This document shows, piece by piece, positions 33,337 to 41,835 of a DNA stretch of 64,000 nt. Made by a program: the position numbers and the translations under genes. Each line of letters opens with the position of its first letter. The stretch's first letter is position 1. The notes under the pieces are model-generated. The model saw only the letters and a list, made by a program, of their open reading frames with translations. It did no database searches and was not told where the DNA came from. Location: positions 29,474 through 93,473 of the forward strand of contig JADLHZ010000067.1 in the NCBI GenBank assembly GCA_020848545.1, read 5' to 3'. The stretch is from Deltaproteobacteria bacterium. Its GTDB lineage: Bacteria > Myxococcota > JADLHZ01.

Positions 33337-34761
33337 CTACGGCGCCGGCTGCGCCGCGACCTTGCTCTGCGACTCGGCGCGCAGCGCGACGAGCACTTGC
33401 TCGAGATCGTCGATGGTCGTCTCGACGAGCTCCTTCTGCTGCGACTTCGCCCGCGCGAGGTCCGGCTTCTTGTCGTTCTTCTGCGCCCGCAGCTGGCGGA
33501 ACTCGAGCGTCAGCAGCGCTTGGCGAGCGAGGGCGAAGTACAAGCCGAGCACGCGCTCCTTGAGCTTGGCGTCGAAGTCCGCGGCTGCGAGCACCACCTC
33601 GTCTCCCGAGTCCTCGCGAAAGCCGATCTCGACGACGTCGCCGAACGCTTCATGGCCGCGATCGACGATCCACACGCGGCGCTCGACGACTTGCGGAAAA
33701 TCCTTGTCCCAGATCGTGAGGTGCAGCGCGCTGTCTTCGACGGTCATGCTCGCGGCGCCGCCGGCGAAGGGGAACACCGGCAGCGGCGAAAACGCGTCGA
33801 CCTCGCTCGTTAGACGATAACGATCGGCCTTGGTCAGCGCCGCCTCGCCGCCCTTCGGGGTGCGCTTGGCGGGCTTGAAGGTCTCCATGAATTCCTTCAG
33901 CTCGTCGACGGCGACGACGGCGTTCAGCGCCGAGCCGGCCTTGTAGCCCGCGTGATACATGCCGACGAGCTCGAGCATGCCGCTCTTGCAGCTCACGGCG
34001 AAGACCGGGCTGCCGCTGTGGCCTTGCGAGAGCAGCGCGTCGACGATGAAGTCCGAGTGGTTCCAGTGCCCTTCGCGATCGTCGTCGAAGGGGTTCGTCA
34101 CGCGGCCCACGTTCACCGCCTGAAACGCGCCGAGCGGATAGCCGCGCACGTAAACGAAATTTCCAACGTGCAGATCCGCAGAGCGGCCGATCTTGTAAGG
34201 CATCACCTCGATCGTCGGGTCGGTAGGCTTCTGCGCTTTTTGCGGCCAGCGTGCCCTCAACACGGCGCTGTCGGTCGCGAGATCGACGGCGACGCGGGTG
34301 AGCTTCATGATCTTGACGACGCCGTCGCCGTCGCGCTCGACGATCCAGCTCTCCTCCTGCACCTTGCGTGAGCCCGGCGGAACGCCGTCGACGCGGGTGT
34401 CGGTCGAGGTCACCGGCGGCGAGCTGACGACGTGCGCGTTCGACAGAAAGAAGACTTCGTCGCCACGGCGCATGTACGCGAAGGCGGTGCCGAAGAACGC
34501 GCCCTTGCTCCGGCGCTGCTGAATCCGCCCGTCGCTGCCATAGTACGGCGTTTCGTACTGCACCTCGGTCTGCACCAGGCGCGCGTAGGACGCATGGTTC
34601 TCGAGCTCGCGCACTTTGTCGCTCATCGCGATCTGCGCGTCCGCGTAGGCTTCTCCGCAGAGCTCCTTCGTGTGCCCTGCCTTCACCACGATCGGTGATT
34701 TTCCCTGCGCCGCGCCCACGGCGCCGAAGGTGAGGAAAAGTGTGGCGAACACACGCAACAT
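33337..34761 (-). CDS. Secreted trypsin-like serine protease with extended C-terminus
   Basis: The 474-aa protein has a signal peptide (RVFATLFLTFGAVGAAQG). The catalytic triad is readable: His in VFFLSNAHVVSS, Asp in VDLATDSAVLRA, and Ser in LLSQGHSGSPVFAV, with the Gly-x-Ser-Gly (GHSGSP) surround. This places it with HtrA/trypsin-like proteases, without an obvious PDZ domain. The C-terminal 170 residues hold a separate beta-rich module and finish with a coiled coil (KSQQKELVETTIDDLEQ), which may mediate oligomerisation. It precedes the methyltransferase-like gene by 12 bp on the same strand. Confidence 0.85.
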   Translation of the reverse strand: MLRVFATLFLTFGAVGAAQGKSPIVVKAGHTKELCGEAYADAQIAMSDKVRELENHASYARLVQTEVQYETPYYGSDGRIQQRRSKGAFFGTAFAYMRRGDEVFFLSNAHVVSSPPVTSTDTRVDGVPPGSRKVQEESWIVERDGDGVVKIMKLTRVAVDLATDSAVLRARWPQKAQKPTDPTIEVMPYKIGRSADLHVGNFVYVRGYPLGAFQAVNVGRVTNPFDDDREGHWNHSDFIVDALLSQGHSGSPVFAVSCKSGMLELVGMYHAGYKAGSALNAVVAVDELKEFMETFKPAKRTPKGGEAALTKADRYRLTSEVDAFSPLPVFPFAGGAASMTVEDSALHLTIWDKDFPQVVERRVWIVDRGHEAFGDVVEIGFREDSGDEVVLAAADFDAKLKERVLGLYFALARQALLTLEFRQLRAQKNDKKPDLARAKSQQKELVETTIDDLEQVLVALRAESQSKVAAQPAP

Positions 34762-34834
34762 CTTGAAAGTGTATCAGCTTCGAGAGGCCGGCGCCGCGCG
34801 ACGCACGATCAGCGAAGCGCCTGCAGTGCTTCGA

Positions 34835-35830
34835 TCAACCCAACATTTTTTCGAGGGTATCGAGGACGTAGCTCACGGTGGAGTCCAGCGGGCCACGCAG
34901 CATGCAGCCCGACGCCTTGCGATGGCCGCCGCCGGTCGGGCTCAGTTGCCTGGCGAGCTCGGCGACGTCGAAGTCGCTCTTCGAACGAAACGAGATCTTC
35001 ACGTCGCCCTGCTCGGTCTCATGGAAGAGCACGGCCACCTGCACGCCTTGCACCAGCGAGAGCTGATCGATGATGCCGTCGCGATCCTCGTCGCGCGCCG
35101 CGAACGAGCGCAAAAGGTGCCGCGGCACGACGCCGGACAGCACGCGCCCTTCGGCCGACACCTTCGACTCGGCCATCACGCGGCCCATCAGCTGAATGCC
35201 GCCCATCGTGCGCATCAGCATCGCGCGCTCGCCGACCTCGGAGAAGTTGAAGCCGGTGCGCAGCAACGCCGCGCAGAACTCGAGCGTCTCCGGCGTCGTG
35301 TTGCCGTGGCGAAAGTAACCGGTGTCGAAGATGACGCCGACGTAGAGCGCTTGCGCCACCTCGGGTGTGAGCCTCAGCGGCAGCGCCTGCGAGATCCCGA
35401 TGCGATAAACGACCTCGGTCGTCGCCGCCGCCTTTGGATCCCAAAAGCGCAGATCGTATTCGTAGGTGGCGCCAACCGCGTGGTGATCGACCTGCACCTT
35501 CGTCTTGCACGCTTCGAACAACGCCTGCGACGCACCGAGCCGCTCGGCGCCGCCGTCGACCACGATGCCGACGTCGAAGTCGCCCGGCTGGTACGCGCGC
35601 GGCAGCTCGGCGTCGTTGGCGCCCGGCAAATGCCGATAGCGATCGAGCAGCACGTCTTCGTTGACGATGCGCACGTCGAGACGCGGAAAGTGCGCGCGGA
35701 TCGTCGACCGAACGGCGAGCTGTGAGCCGATCGAGTCACCGTCGGCCGGCGCCGGTGCGGTGATCATGACGCGCTGAGCTCGCTCTAGGACTTGTTTGAG
35801 GCGGACGGCCTCGACCTCGAAGGGAATCAC
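34835..35830 (-). CDS. nrnA: DHH-family bifunctional oligoribonuclease/PAP phosphatase (NrnA-like)
   Basis: This 331-aa member of the DHH/DHHA1 superfamily resembles NrnA, which degrades nano-RNA and can dephosphorylate pAp. The DHH-domain elements are PADGDSIGSQLAV (metal ligands), VGIVVDGG, KVQVDHHAVGATYE and GVIFDTGYFRHGNT. The DHHA1 part carries SFRSKSDFDVAELARQLSPT and GGGHRKASGCML. All metal-binding residues seem present. The proposed start is the GTG at 35830 which overlaps the stop of the TetR gene (GTGA), giving translational coupling. The role in RNA turnover is expected from the family. Confidence 0.9.
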   Translation of the reverse strand: MIPFEVEAVRLKQVLERAQRVMITAPAPADGDSIGSQLAVRSTIRAHFPRLDVRIVNEDVLLDRYRHLPGANDAELPRAYQPGDFDVGIVVDGGAERLGASQALFEACKTKVQVDHHAVGATYEYDLRFWDPKAAATTEVVYRIGISQALPLRLTPEVAQALYVGVIFDTGYFRHGNTTPETLEFCAALLRTGFNFSEVGERAMLMRTMGGIQLMGRVMAESKVSAEGRVLSGVVPRHLLRSFAARDEDRDGIIDQLSLVQGVQVAVLFHETEQGDVKISFRSKSDFDVAELARQLSPTGGGHRKASGCMLRGPLDSTVSYVLDTLEKMLG

Positions 35831-36423
35831 TTGCTGAGCACGCCCCCGAGCACGACGTCGACGAGCGCTTGGAAGTCGAGCTTGCGCAATTCGCTCGTCG
35901 AGTCGAGCGCGACGTTGGCCTCGAGGCCGTCCATCATCGCCTTCCACAGGATGGCCGTGGCGCGCGGGTCGACCTTGCGCAGCAGACCGGCCGCCTGGCC
36001 ACGCTCGACGAGCTGGCTCAAGGCGTCGACGTAGCGCATCTGGATCTCTTGCAATTTCGTCCGCAGATCTTTGTCGCGCAGCGCCATCTCGCCCATGACG
36101 ATGAAGAAGCGCGCGGTGTCTGACTCGCCGTAGAAGCGCTCGACGAAGTGCGTGCCGAGCTGCGGAAAGAAAGACGCGTCGAGCTCTTTTTGCTCGCTCA
36201 TCATCCTGATGATGCCCATCGAGCGCTCGAACTCGTCCTCGACGAGGGCGCTGAACACTTCTTCCTTCGACACGAAGTGGAAGTACACGCCGCCCTTCGA
36301 CAAGCCGGCGAGCTCAGCGATGTCCGACATCTTCGTCGCCACGTAGCCGCGTTCGACGAAGAGCTTGCGCGCCGCCTCCAAGATCTGGTCGCGGCGCTTG
36401 GCCTCCGGTTGGTGTTTTGTCAT
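35827..36423 (-). CDS. TetR-family transcriptional regulator
   Basis: The 198-aa regulator has an N-terminal TetR HTH: RRDQILEAARKLFVERGYVA, then TKMSDIAELAGLSKGGVYFH and FVSKEEVFSALV. The C-terminal ligand domain contains TARFFIVMGEMALRDKDLRT and AILWKAMMDGLEANV, with no unusual features. I chose the ATG at 36423; an ATG at 36474 gives a longer product. It is divergent from the ferritin-like gene at 36540, whose promoter region contains a 10-bp palindrome at 36482-36491, a likely target. Its stop overlaps NrnA's GTG start. Confidence 0.9.
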   Translation of the reverse strand: MTKHQPEAKRRDQILEAARKLFVERGYVATKMSDIAELAGLSKGGVYFHFVSKEEVFSALVEDEFERSMGIIRMMSEQKELDASFFPQLGTHFVERFYGESDTARFFIVMGEMALRDKDLRTKLQEIQMRYVDALSQLVERGQAAGLLRKVDPRATAILWKAMMDGLEANVALDSTSELRKLDFQALVDVVLGGVLSK

Positions 36424-36481
36424 CCTGCCCTCATGGTCCCCGGCCCTCATGCAATGGCCCCGGGTGAGGGTCAAGAATCAC

Positions 36482-36491
36482 CAAGCGCTTG
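36482..36491. promoter_or_regulatory. 10-bp perfect palindrome in TetR/ferritin divergent promoter
   Basis: CAAGCGCTTG is a perfect palindrome centred between the TetR start (36423) and the ferritin-like start (36540). GCCCTCATG repeats upstream (near 36430 and 36446) are further candidates. A binding site for the TetR protein is plausible on position alone. Confidence 0.4.
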
Positions 36492-36539
36492 AGTAAGCAA
36501 AGGGCTTTTGGGTATGCCGATCGACCGGAGGAGCAGAGC

Positions 36540-37427
36540 ATGCAGCGAGGACGCATCGGAGCGCCGATCGAGAAGCCGACGTCGTGGTGGTTGGCCAAGC
36601 TGAAGCAGCGAAAAGCGCGCATGTACGAGGAGCACCTCGACTGGTCGACGCCCGTCGTCTTCGACTCGCCGGAGGAGAAAGAGGGCTGCATCCGCTTCTT
36701 CAACGCGGCGTTTCGCGCCGAAGAATCGGGCCTCCGCCAAGCCCACGAGCTCGCCGACGAAGTCGCGCAGTGGGACCCGGAGCTCGCCGAGACGCTGCGC
36801 CTCTACGGCGATGAAGAAGGTTGGCACCGCGAGCTCTTGACCGAGTTCATGGACAAGATCGGCGGCGAGATTCGCCCGATGGGGAAAGTGACCGGGACCT
36901 TCTACCACGTGTACGGCGCCGCCAAGCACATGGAGACGATCATGCTCACGAACCTCATGTTCGAGACGATCGGCGCCACGACCTATCGCATGGCGCTCGG
37001 CCGCGTGAAGCAGAAGACGATCAAGCAGATGCTCACGATCCTCACGCGCGACGAGTCGTTTCACGTGCCGTTGAACGTGCACTTCATTCGCCAGATCTTG
37101 AAGCGCACGGGGCCGCTGCGCCGGGCGAAGCTACAGGGCGTGTATCACTTGGTCTACACCGCGCTCATCGGCTCGGCGTTCGCGAGCCGGCGCGTGGCGA
37201 AGCCCTTCGATCACATCTCGTTCAAGGATCTCGCGACGGCGTACGCGGCGAACCTCGGGCGCCTGTTCTTGAACGAGCCGGACTTGCTGCTTCGGCCGAG
37301 CGAGACGCTGCTGCGCTTGTTCGGCCTGCGCGGCGAAGTGCTCGCCGCAGAGCGCGACGACGTGACCAGCGTCGCGGCGGCGGAAGCGGCGGCGGATCGG
37401 GAGCGCGTCGTCGTTCGCGCGTCGTAG
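36540..37427 (+). CDS. Ferritin-like di-iron protein, 295 aa
   Basis: Start ATG 36540 is confirmed by GGAGGAG at 36527-36533, six bases before it, better than the upstream ATG at 36489. The product is helical with di-iron ligands: FNAAFRAEESGLRQAHEL, YGDEEGWHRELL, MFETIGATTYRMA and ILTRDESFHVPLNVHFI (E..H pairs). The mid-protein helix VYHLVYTALIGSAFASR is hydrophobic and may attach to membrane or bind substrate. It is divergent from the TetR gene, hence likely controlled by it. The N-terminus PTSWWLAKLKQRKARMYEEH is basic and amphipathic. Members of this ferritin-like group are often linked to fatty-acid or lipid modification; the substrate is not shown. Confidence 0.78.
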   Translation: MQRGRIGAPIEKPTSWWLAKLKQRKARMYEEHLDWSTPVVFDSPEEKEGCIRFFNAAFRAEESGLRQAHELADEVAQWDPELAETLRLYGDEEGWHRELLTEFMDKIGGEIRPMGKVTGTFYHVYGAAKHMETIMLTNLMFETIGATTYRMALGRVKQKTIKQMLTILTRDESFHVPLNVHFIRQILKRTGPLRRAKLQGVYHLVYTALIGSAFASRRVAKPFDHISFKDLATAYAANLGRLFLNEPDLLLRPSETLLRLFGLRGEVLAAERDDVTSVAAAEAAADRERVVVRAS

Positions 37428-37431
37428 GAAG

Positions 37432-39969
37432 TCAATCTCTCTCGTAAGCGCCGATCGACACAGGATCCGTGCGCGTGAAGCCGAACGCGTCCTTCGGCGG
37501 ACCGGGACACAAGATCGAGGCGCTCGGGCCGCAGGTCATCGACCCCGGAAGCTTGCCGCCTTCGCGAGAGCCGCTCGGTGCGCTCGGACTGAGGGTCCAA
37601 TCGTTGTCGTGCATGGTCTCGGGATCGACGTCGAGGCCGCCAACGTCTGTCAACAGCGCGCCGCCAGTCGACGAGTCGACCAGGTTGCCGCTCGTGGCCA
37701 GCCCAGGACCTATCGCGGCAATCGTCGAAGGATCGCCGCGGTCAGTCACGCCATCGTCAAGGTAGGCGCCGCCCATGCTCTCGGTGAGAAAGTAGTTGTT
37801 CTGCACGGCGCCAATAAGCAGCGCCACGTCCTCGCGAACGCCGTAGTGCATGAAGCCGCTGACGTGCAGCAAGTTGTTGATCAAGATCGAGCCGCTCGAG
37901 CCGCCAAACGCGATCGCCGCCGAAGTGGTGGTGCCGCCACAGGCCGCGCGAATGGTGTTGCCGACAATCGTCGCGTTGAAGGCTCCGGCCACGAAGATCC
38001 CGCGGTGCTCTCCGCTGCCGCAACCGGCGTTGATCAGGTTGTTGAAGAGCATGACGTTACCGCCAGCGCCTACGAGGTCGATGCCCTTCGAGACGCTCAC
38101 CGAGTCGGCGCCGCCGGCGTATATCAAGCTGTTGACGATGTTCGCGACGCCGGCGCCCGGGAACGAGACCTGCACGGCGGCGCTGCTCGACACGGTGCTC
38201 GTGTTCTTGATGTAGACGCCGTCGATCGTCGTCGTCGCGTGGCCAGCCCCGGCGATCGTCACGACGGTCGGCGCGTTACTGTGCAAGTAAGTCCAGTTCG
38301 TCGCCGGGCTCGCGGCGGAGGTGTTCGGCGCCGAGACGCGCGTCGAGAACGCGTTGTTCGTGAAGCCACCGATGAGCTTGGTGTTTGCCTTCAAGTTGAT
38401 GGCGCCGAGCTCGCTGTAGTCGCCAACCGTGGCGACGATGCGATCGCCTGCGACGGACGCCGTCACCGCCGCGCCGATCGACGTGAACGCATCAAAAGCG
38501 GTCAAGCCGTTGTTGGCGCCGGTCGCGGTGAAGTCGACGAAGACACGATCGTCCGAGATGAACGAGATCGCGCGTGGCGGCAGGAACGCCGTGCCGCTGG
38601 CGTTCAAGGTGCCTCCGAACATCAAGGTGTAGAGGACCCCCTTCGCGAGGCCCGTGGCGTCGAAGGAGAACATATTGCAGCTCCCAGACACGTTCGTGAT
38701 CTGGGCGCCGTTGTCGATGCCGATGTGGCCAGGGCCGAACGCGCCGACGCACTCGCTGAACTCGACGTCGAAGGTGAAGGTCGTTCCCCGCGGCACCTCC
38801 TTGTTCTCATAGGTCAACACGCTGCCGCCGACGATGGAGAGCGTGCCGGCCGGGCCGGTGCCGCCGGTTTGACCCGTCGTGCCGGTGCCGCCGGTCGATC
38901 CCGTTGTCCCGGTATTGCCGGTCGGGCCGGTAAATCCAGTCGGCCCCCCGGGAGGCGTCACCTCGCCGCTCGGACCGACGACGTAGCCCCCAGGCGCGAG
39001 CTGCCACTCCAGGCTCGTTCGCTCACCGAAACGCACCTCAGCCGTGCCGGTGAATGCGAGCGTCTCGCCGCGCGCGTTCGTGCCGCCGCAGCTCAAGCTG
39101 TACGTTCCCGGCAAGAGGTAAAAACGCGTGCGCATGTGCGAGGACAGCGCGTCTTGGGTGACCGTGCCGTCGGGCGCGACGACCTCCAGACGACACGCGC
39201 TGCCGCTGCCGGTGTCGAAGTCGGCGAGCGCGACCTCGAGCTCCCCGATGCGATCGACGACGATGTGCTCTTCGTGATCGCCTTCGTTGAGTGCGATCTC
39301 GGCGTAGCCGAAGAAGGCACCGATCGGCTCGTAGACGCCGAGATCGAAGCGGAACACCGTCACCCAGAGCTGCGCATCGCCGCAGGGGTCGAGCTCGGCA
39401 TCGACGCTCGGCTCAGAGAGCGAAAACGTGCGCTCCGCTTGGCTCGTCCAGTGGCCGTCTTCCACGCACCACGCGTCGAAGCGCACGAGGTACTCTGGGA
39501 TGCGCGACGGATCGGTGAAGACGTACTGGCGCTTGTTCTCGGCGCCCGCGCTGTTGCCGGGGAGGGCGTCGGGGATCACGCCGTCGGTGCCGGCATCGGG
39601 CGGACGCTCGTTCGGCGGCGGCACGTAGCCGGTGCCGTCGTAGTAGCCGGCGTCATAGCTCGGATCGTAGCCCGTCGGTCCGCTGTAGCCGTCGGTGCCG
39701 TCGTCCCCCGTGGGACCGCTCGATCCGTCGTCGCCGGTCGGCCCCGTGTAGCCGGTGTAGCCCGTGTATCCCGAGGATCCGCTGCCGGTCGTTCCGCTGT
39801 CACCCGTACCGCCGGTCGAACCGGTATTGCCCGGCGTGCCACCAGCGCCGGTCTGCGCTTGCCGCAACACCGTCGCAACTGCGCTGAGGTCGACGCTGAC
39901 CTTGGCGCGACCGCGGGTCGTTTCGCACGCCAAGAGCACGCAAGCGGCACATATGAATAGACGCGACAT
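37432..39969 (-). CDS. Collagen-like/right-handed beta-helix lipoprotein
   Basis: The 845-aa protein starts with a lipoprotein signal (LFICAACVLLACETT; lipobox LLAC). Two Gly-X-Thr collagen-like tracts follow: around residues 40-102 (such as GPTGDDGSSGPTGDDGTDGY, with the run SGYTGYTGYTGPTG) and around 345-378 (TGNTGTTGSTGGTGTTG). Between and after them are beta-rich regions; residues about 480-800 contain repeating strands with Asn/Gly (SLIYAGGADSVSVSKGIDL, LINAGCGSGEHRGIFVAGAF) of the parallel beta-helix/choice-of-anchor type. It converges on the ferritin-like gene. It is most likely a surface-displayed adhesin or matrix component. Confidence 0.8.
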   Translation of the reverse strand: MSRLFICAACVLLACETTRGRAKVSVDLSAVATVLRQAQTGAGGTPGNTGSTGGTGDSGTTGSGSSGYTGYTGYTGPTGDDGSSGPTGDDGTDGYSGPTGYDPSYDAGYYDGTGYVPPPNERPPDAGTDGVIPDALPGNSAGAENKRQYVFTDPSRIPEYLVRFDAWCVEDGHWTSQAERTFSLSEPSVDAELDPCGDAQLWVTVFRFDLGVYEPIGAFFGYAEIALNEGDHEEHIVVDRIGELEVALADFDTGSGSACRLEVVAPDGTVTQDALSSHMRTRFYLLPGTYSLSCGGTNARGETLAFTGTAEVRFGERTSLEWQLAPGGYVVGPSGEVTPPGGPTGFTGPTGNTGTTGSTGGTGTTGQTGGTGPAGTLSIVGGSVLTYENKEVPRGTTFTFDVEFSECVGAFGPGHIGIDNGAQITNVSGSCNMFSFDATGLAKGVLYTLMFGGTLNASGTAFLPPRAISFISDDRVFVDFTATGANNGLTAFDAFTSIGAAVTASVAGDRIVATVGDYSELGAINLKANTKLIGGFTNNAFSTRVSAPNTSAASPATNWTYLHSNAPTVVTIAGAGHATTTIDGVYIKNTSTVSSSAAVQVSFPGAGVANIVNSLIYAGGADSVSVSKGIDLVGAGGNVMLFNNLINAGCGSGEHRGIFVAGAFNATIVGNTIRAACGGTTTSAAIAFGGSSGSILINNLLHVSGFMHYGVREDVALLIGAVQNNYFLTESMGGAYLDDGVTDRGDPSTIAAIGPGLATSGNLVDSSTGGALLTDVGGLDVDPETMHDNDWTLSPSAPSGSREGGKLPGSMTCGPSASILCPGPPKDAFGFTRTDPVSIGAYERD

Positions 39970-40020
39970 GCGGGGATTGTAGCCGCTTTGCCGCCTGTCG
40001 CCTTGTGATCTGCGTCGCGT

Positions 40021-40839
40021 TCAGGTCGTACGCTTGGCCATACGGTTGACCGGCGCCATGTCTTGCTCGCGCTTAATCAAAGTGCCGAGAAAGGGCAGCT
40101 CGGAGACCTTGCTCGGATCGATCCCGTGCGCGACGAGGGCGCTGATCCAGTCGACGAGCTCGCTCGTGCTCGGCTTTTTCTTCACGCCATCGACCGTCCG
40201 CACGCGATAGAACGCGTCGAGCGCGCGGTCGAGCAGCTCACGGCCGAGCTTTTCGAAGTGCACGTCGACGATCTTCGCCATCAGCTCGCGCGACGGAAAC
40301 TCGATGTAGTGAAACACCGCACGCCGGAGGAACGCGTCCGGGAGCTCCTTCTCGCTGTTCGAGGTGATGATCACCATCGGCCGCTGCTTCGCCTTCACCG
40401 TCTCCTGCGTCTCGGGGATGTCGAAGCTCATCGCGTCGAGCTCGTGCAAGAGATCGTTCGGAAACTCGACGTCGCCTTTGTCGATCTCGTCGATGAGCAA
40501 GACCGCGCGCTCGCTGCTCGTGAAGGCGCGGCCGAGCGGGCCCATGCTGATGTACTGTTTGATGTCCGAGACGTCTCTGTCTTGGAAGCGGCTGTCGAAG
40601 AGGCGCTGCACGGTGTCGTAGACGTAGAGCCCGTCTTTGGCGCGCGTCGTCGACTTCACGTGCCAGGTGTAGAACGGCATCTTCAACGCTTCGGCGACGC
40701 TCTTGGCGAGCAGCGTCTTGCCCGTGCCCGGCTCGCCCTTCAGGAGCAGCGGCCGGCCGAGCGACAACGCCACGTTCACGATGCGCATGAGATCGTCGGA
40801 GGCGATGTAGTCCTGGCTGCCTTGGTACGACGTGGTCAT
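40021..40839 (-). CDS. MoxR-family AAA+ ATPase
   Basis: The 272-aa ATPase has Walker A GEPGTGKTLLAKSVAEAL, Walker B AVLLIDEIDKGDVEFPNDL, sensor-1 MVIITSNSEKELPDAFLRR and an arginine-finger region typical of MoxR. The length and lack of additional domain fit the MoxR/NorQ subgroup, which act as chaperones for insertion of metals or maturation of partner enzymes with VWA proteins. No VWA partner follows in the window, unless the VWA-type surface protein at 48571 counts, which is unlikely. It lies on the minus strand, 51 bp before the beta-helix gene. Divergent from the alpha/beta hydrolase. Confidence 0.92.
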   Translation of the reverse strand: MTTSYQGSQDYIASDDLMRIVNVALSLGRPLLLKGEPGTGKTLLAKSVAEALKMPFYTWHVKSTTRAKDGLYVYDTVQRLFDSRFQDRDVSDIKQYISMGPLGRAFTSSERAVLLIDEIDKGDVEFPNDLLHELDAMSFDIPETQETVKAKQRPMVIITSNSEKELPDAFLRRAVFHYIEFPSRELMAKIVDVHFEKLGRELLDRALDAFYRVRTVDGVKKKPSTSELVDWISALVAHGIDPSKVSELPFLGTLIKREQDMAPVNRMAKRTT

Positions 40840-40937
40840 CGTTGCGGACTAGACGCGACCCGCGGCGAGCGTCAACGCCACGGTAGGGCGAAACGCGCTG
40901 CCTTGCGCCAAGCGCCGCGGCGTGCACAACGTAGCCC

Positions 40938-41792
40938 ATGCCCTACGTCACGAGCCCTGACGGTTGCCGCATCCATTACTCGGTCCAGGGCGCAGGCAGC
41001 ACGCCGGTCGTGCTCGTGCAGGGCCTGGGGCTTTCGTCGCGCTTTTGGTTCGACGTTCCGGACCGCTTGCTCGCCGAAAACTCCGATCTGCGCATCGTGC
41101 TGCCCGACAACCGCGGCACCGGCTTCAGCGATCGCTCGCCGAAGCTCTTTCGCGTGCGGACGATGGCCGACGACGTGGCGCGCGTGCTCGACGCTTGCGA
41201 CATCGACGCTGCGCACGTCGTCGGCATCTCGATGGGCGGCATGATCGCGCAGCAGCTCGCGCTCCGGCACAAGAGCCGCGTCAAGGGCCTCGTGCTGATG
41301 GCGACGACGCCGGGGCTTCCGTACGGCCGCCTGCCGCCGATGAAGAGCCTCGCCACCTTGCTGACGATGCCGAGCAAGCTGCGCAAAGAAGAGTCGGCGA
41401 TCCACATCGCCAAGCTGCTGCTTCCCGAAGCCGAGTGGCCTCGCGCGCGGGAGATCTTCGACGGCTGGATCGATCTCATTCAGACGAGCCCGGTCGAGCC
41501 ACGCGCGTTCTTCGATCAATTCGCCGCCGTTTGCGCGCACTGGACCGGCAAAGAAATCGCCGACATCTCGTGCCCGACGCACGTCATCACCGGCGACAGC
41601 GACGCGCTGATCCCGCCGAAGAACTCGGAGTGGCTCTCGCAGCGGATCCCGGGCGCCGAGCTGCATGTGCTTGCCGGCGTGGGCCACGCGATTCCGGCGC
41701 AGGATCGCGACGTCGTCGCGCGGACGGTGTCGCGGTTGATCGCGCGGGTTGGCGGCGGCGGGGCGACGCAAGTGCGGCGCAAGGTGGCGTAG
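40938..41792 (+). CDS. Alpha/beta hydrolase
   Basis: The 284-aa enzyme has the hydrolase order: oxyanion strand VVLVQGLGLSSRFWFDV, LPDNRGTGFSDRSP, nucleophile Ser in VVGISMGGMIAQQLALRHKS, acid Asp in VITGDSDALIPPKNS and catalytic His in LAGVGHAIPAQDRD. This fits esterase/haloperoxidase-like alpha/beta hydrolases. No N-terminal signal peptide. Substrate unknown. The C-terminal tail VGGGGATQVRRKVA has no special role visible. It is followed, after 43 bp with a hexamer repeat, by the AI-2E-type transporter gene. Confidence 0.9.
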   Translation: MPYVTSPDGCRIHYSVQGAGSTPVVLVQGLGLSSRFWFDVPDRLLAENSDLRIVLPDNRGTGFSDRSPKLFRVRTMADDVARVLDACDIDAAHVVGISMGGMIAQQLALRHKSRVKGLVLMATTPGLPYGRLPPMKSLATLLTMPSKLRKEESAIHIAKLLLPEAEWPRAREIFDGWIDLIQTSPVEPRAFFDQFAAVCAHWTGKEIADISCPTHVITGDSDALIPPKNSEWLSQRIPGAELHVLAGVGHAIPAQDRDVVARTVSRLIARVGGGGATQVRRKVA

Positions 41793-41795
41793 CGG

Positions 41796-41819
41796 CGCCA
41801 TCGCCATCGCCATCGCCAT
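41796..41819 (+). repeat. Tandem hexamer repeat (CGCCAT)x4
   Basis: Four exact copies of CGCCAT fill 41796-41819, with a fifth degenerate copy shortly after. The repeat lies between the hydrolase stop and the exporter GTG at 41836. Its length is a multiple of 3, so contraction or expansion would not shift frames upstream; it could alter spacing of the exporter's initiation region. Confidence 0.7.
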
Positions 41820-41835
41820 TTGCTATCGCCATCGC

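Noticed and set aside
37609..39960. 783-codon plus-strand frame opposite the collagen-like lipoprotein
   Set aside because: Antisense shadow, Arg/Asp/Val-rich; the minus-strand frame has a signal peptide and clear repeats.
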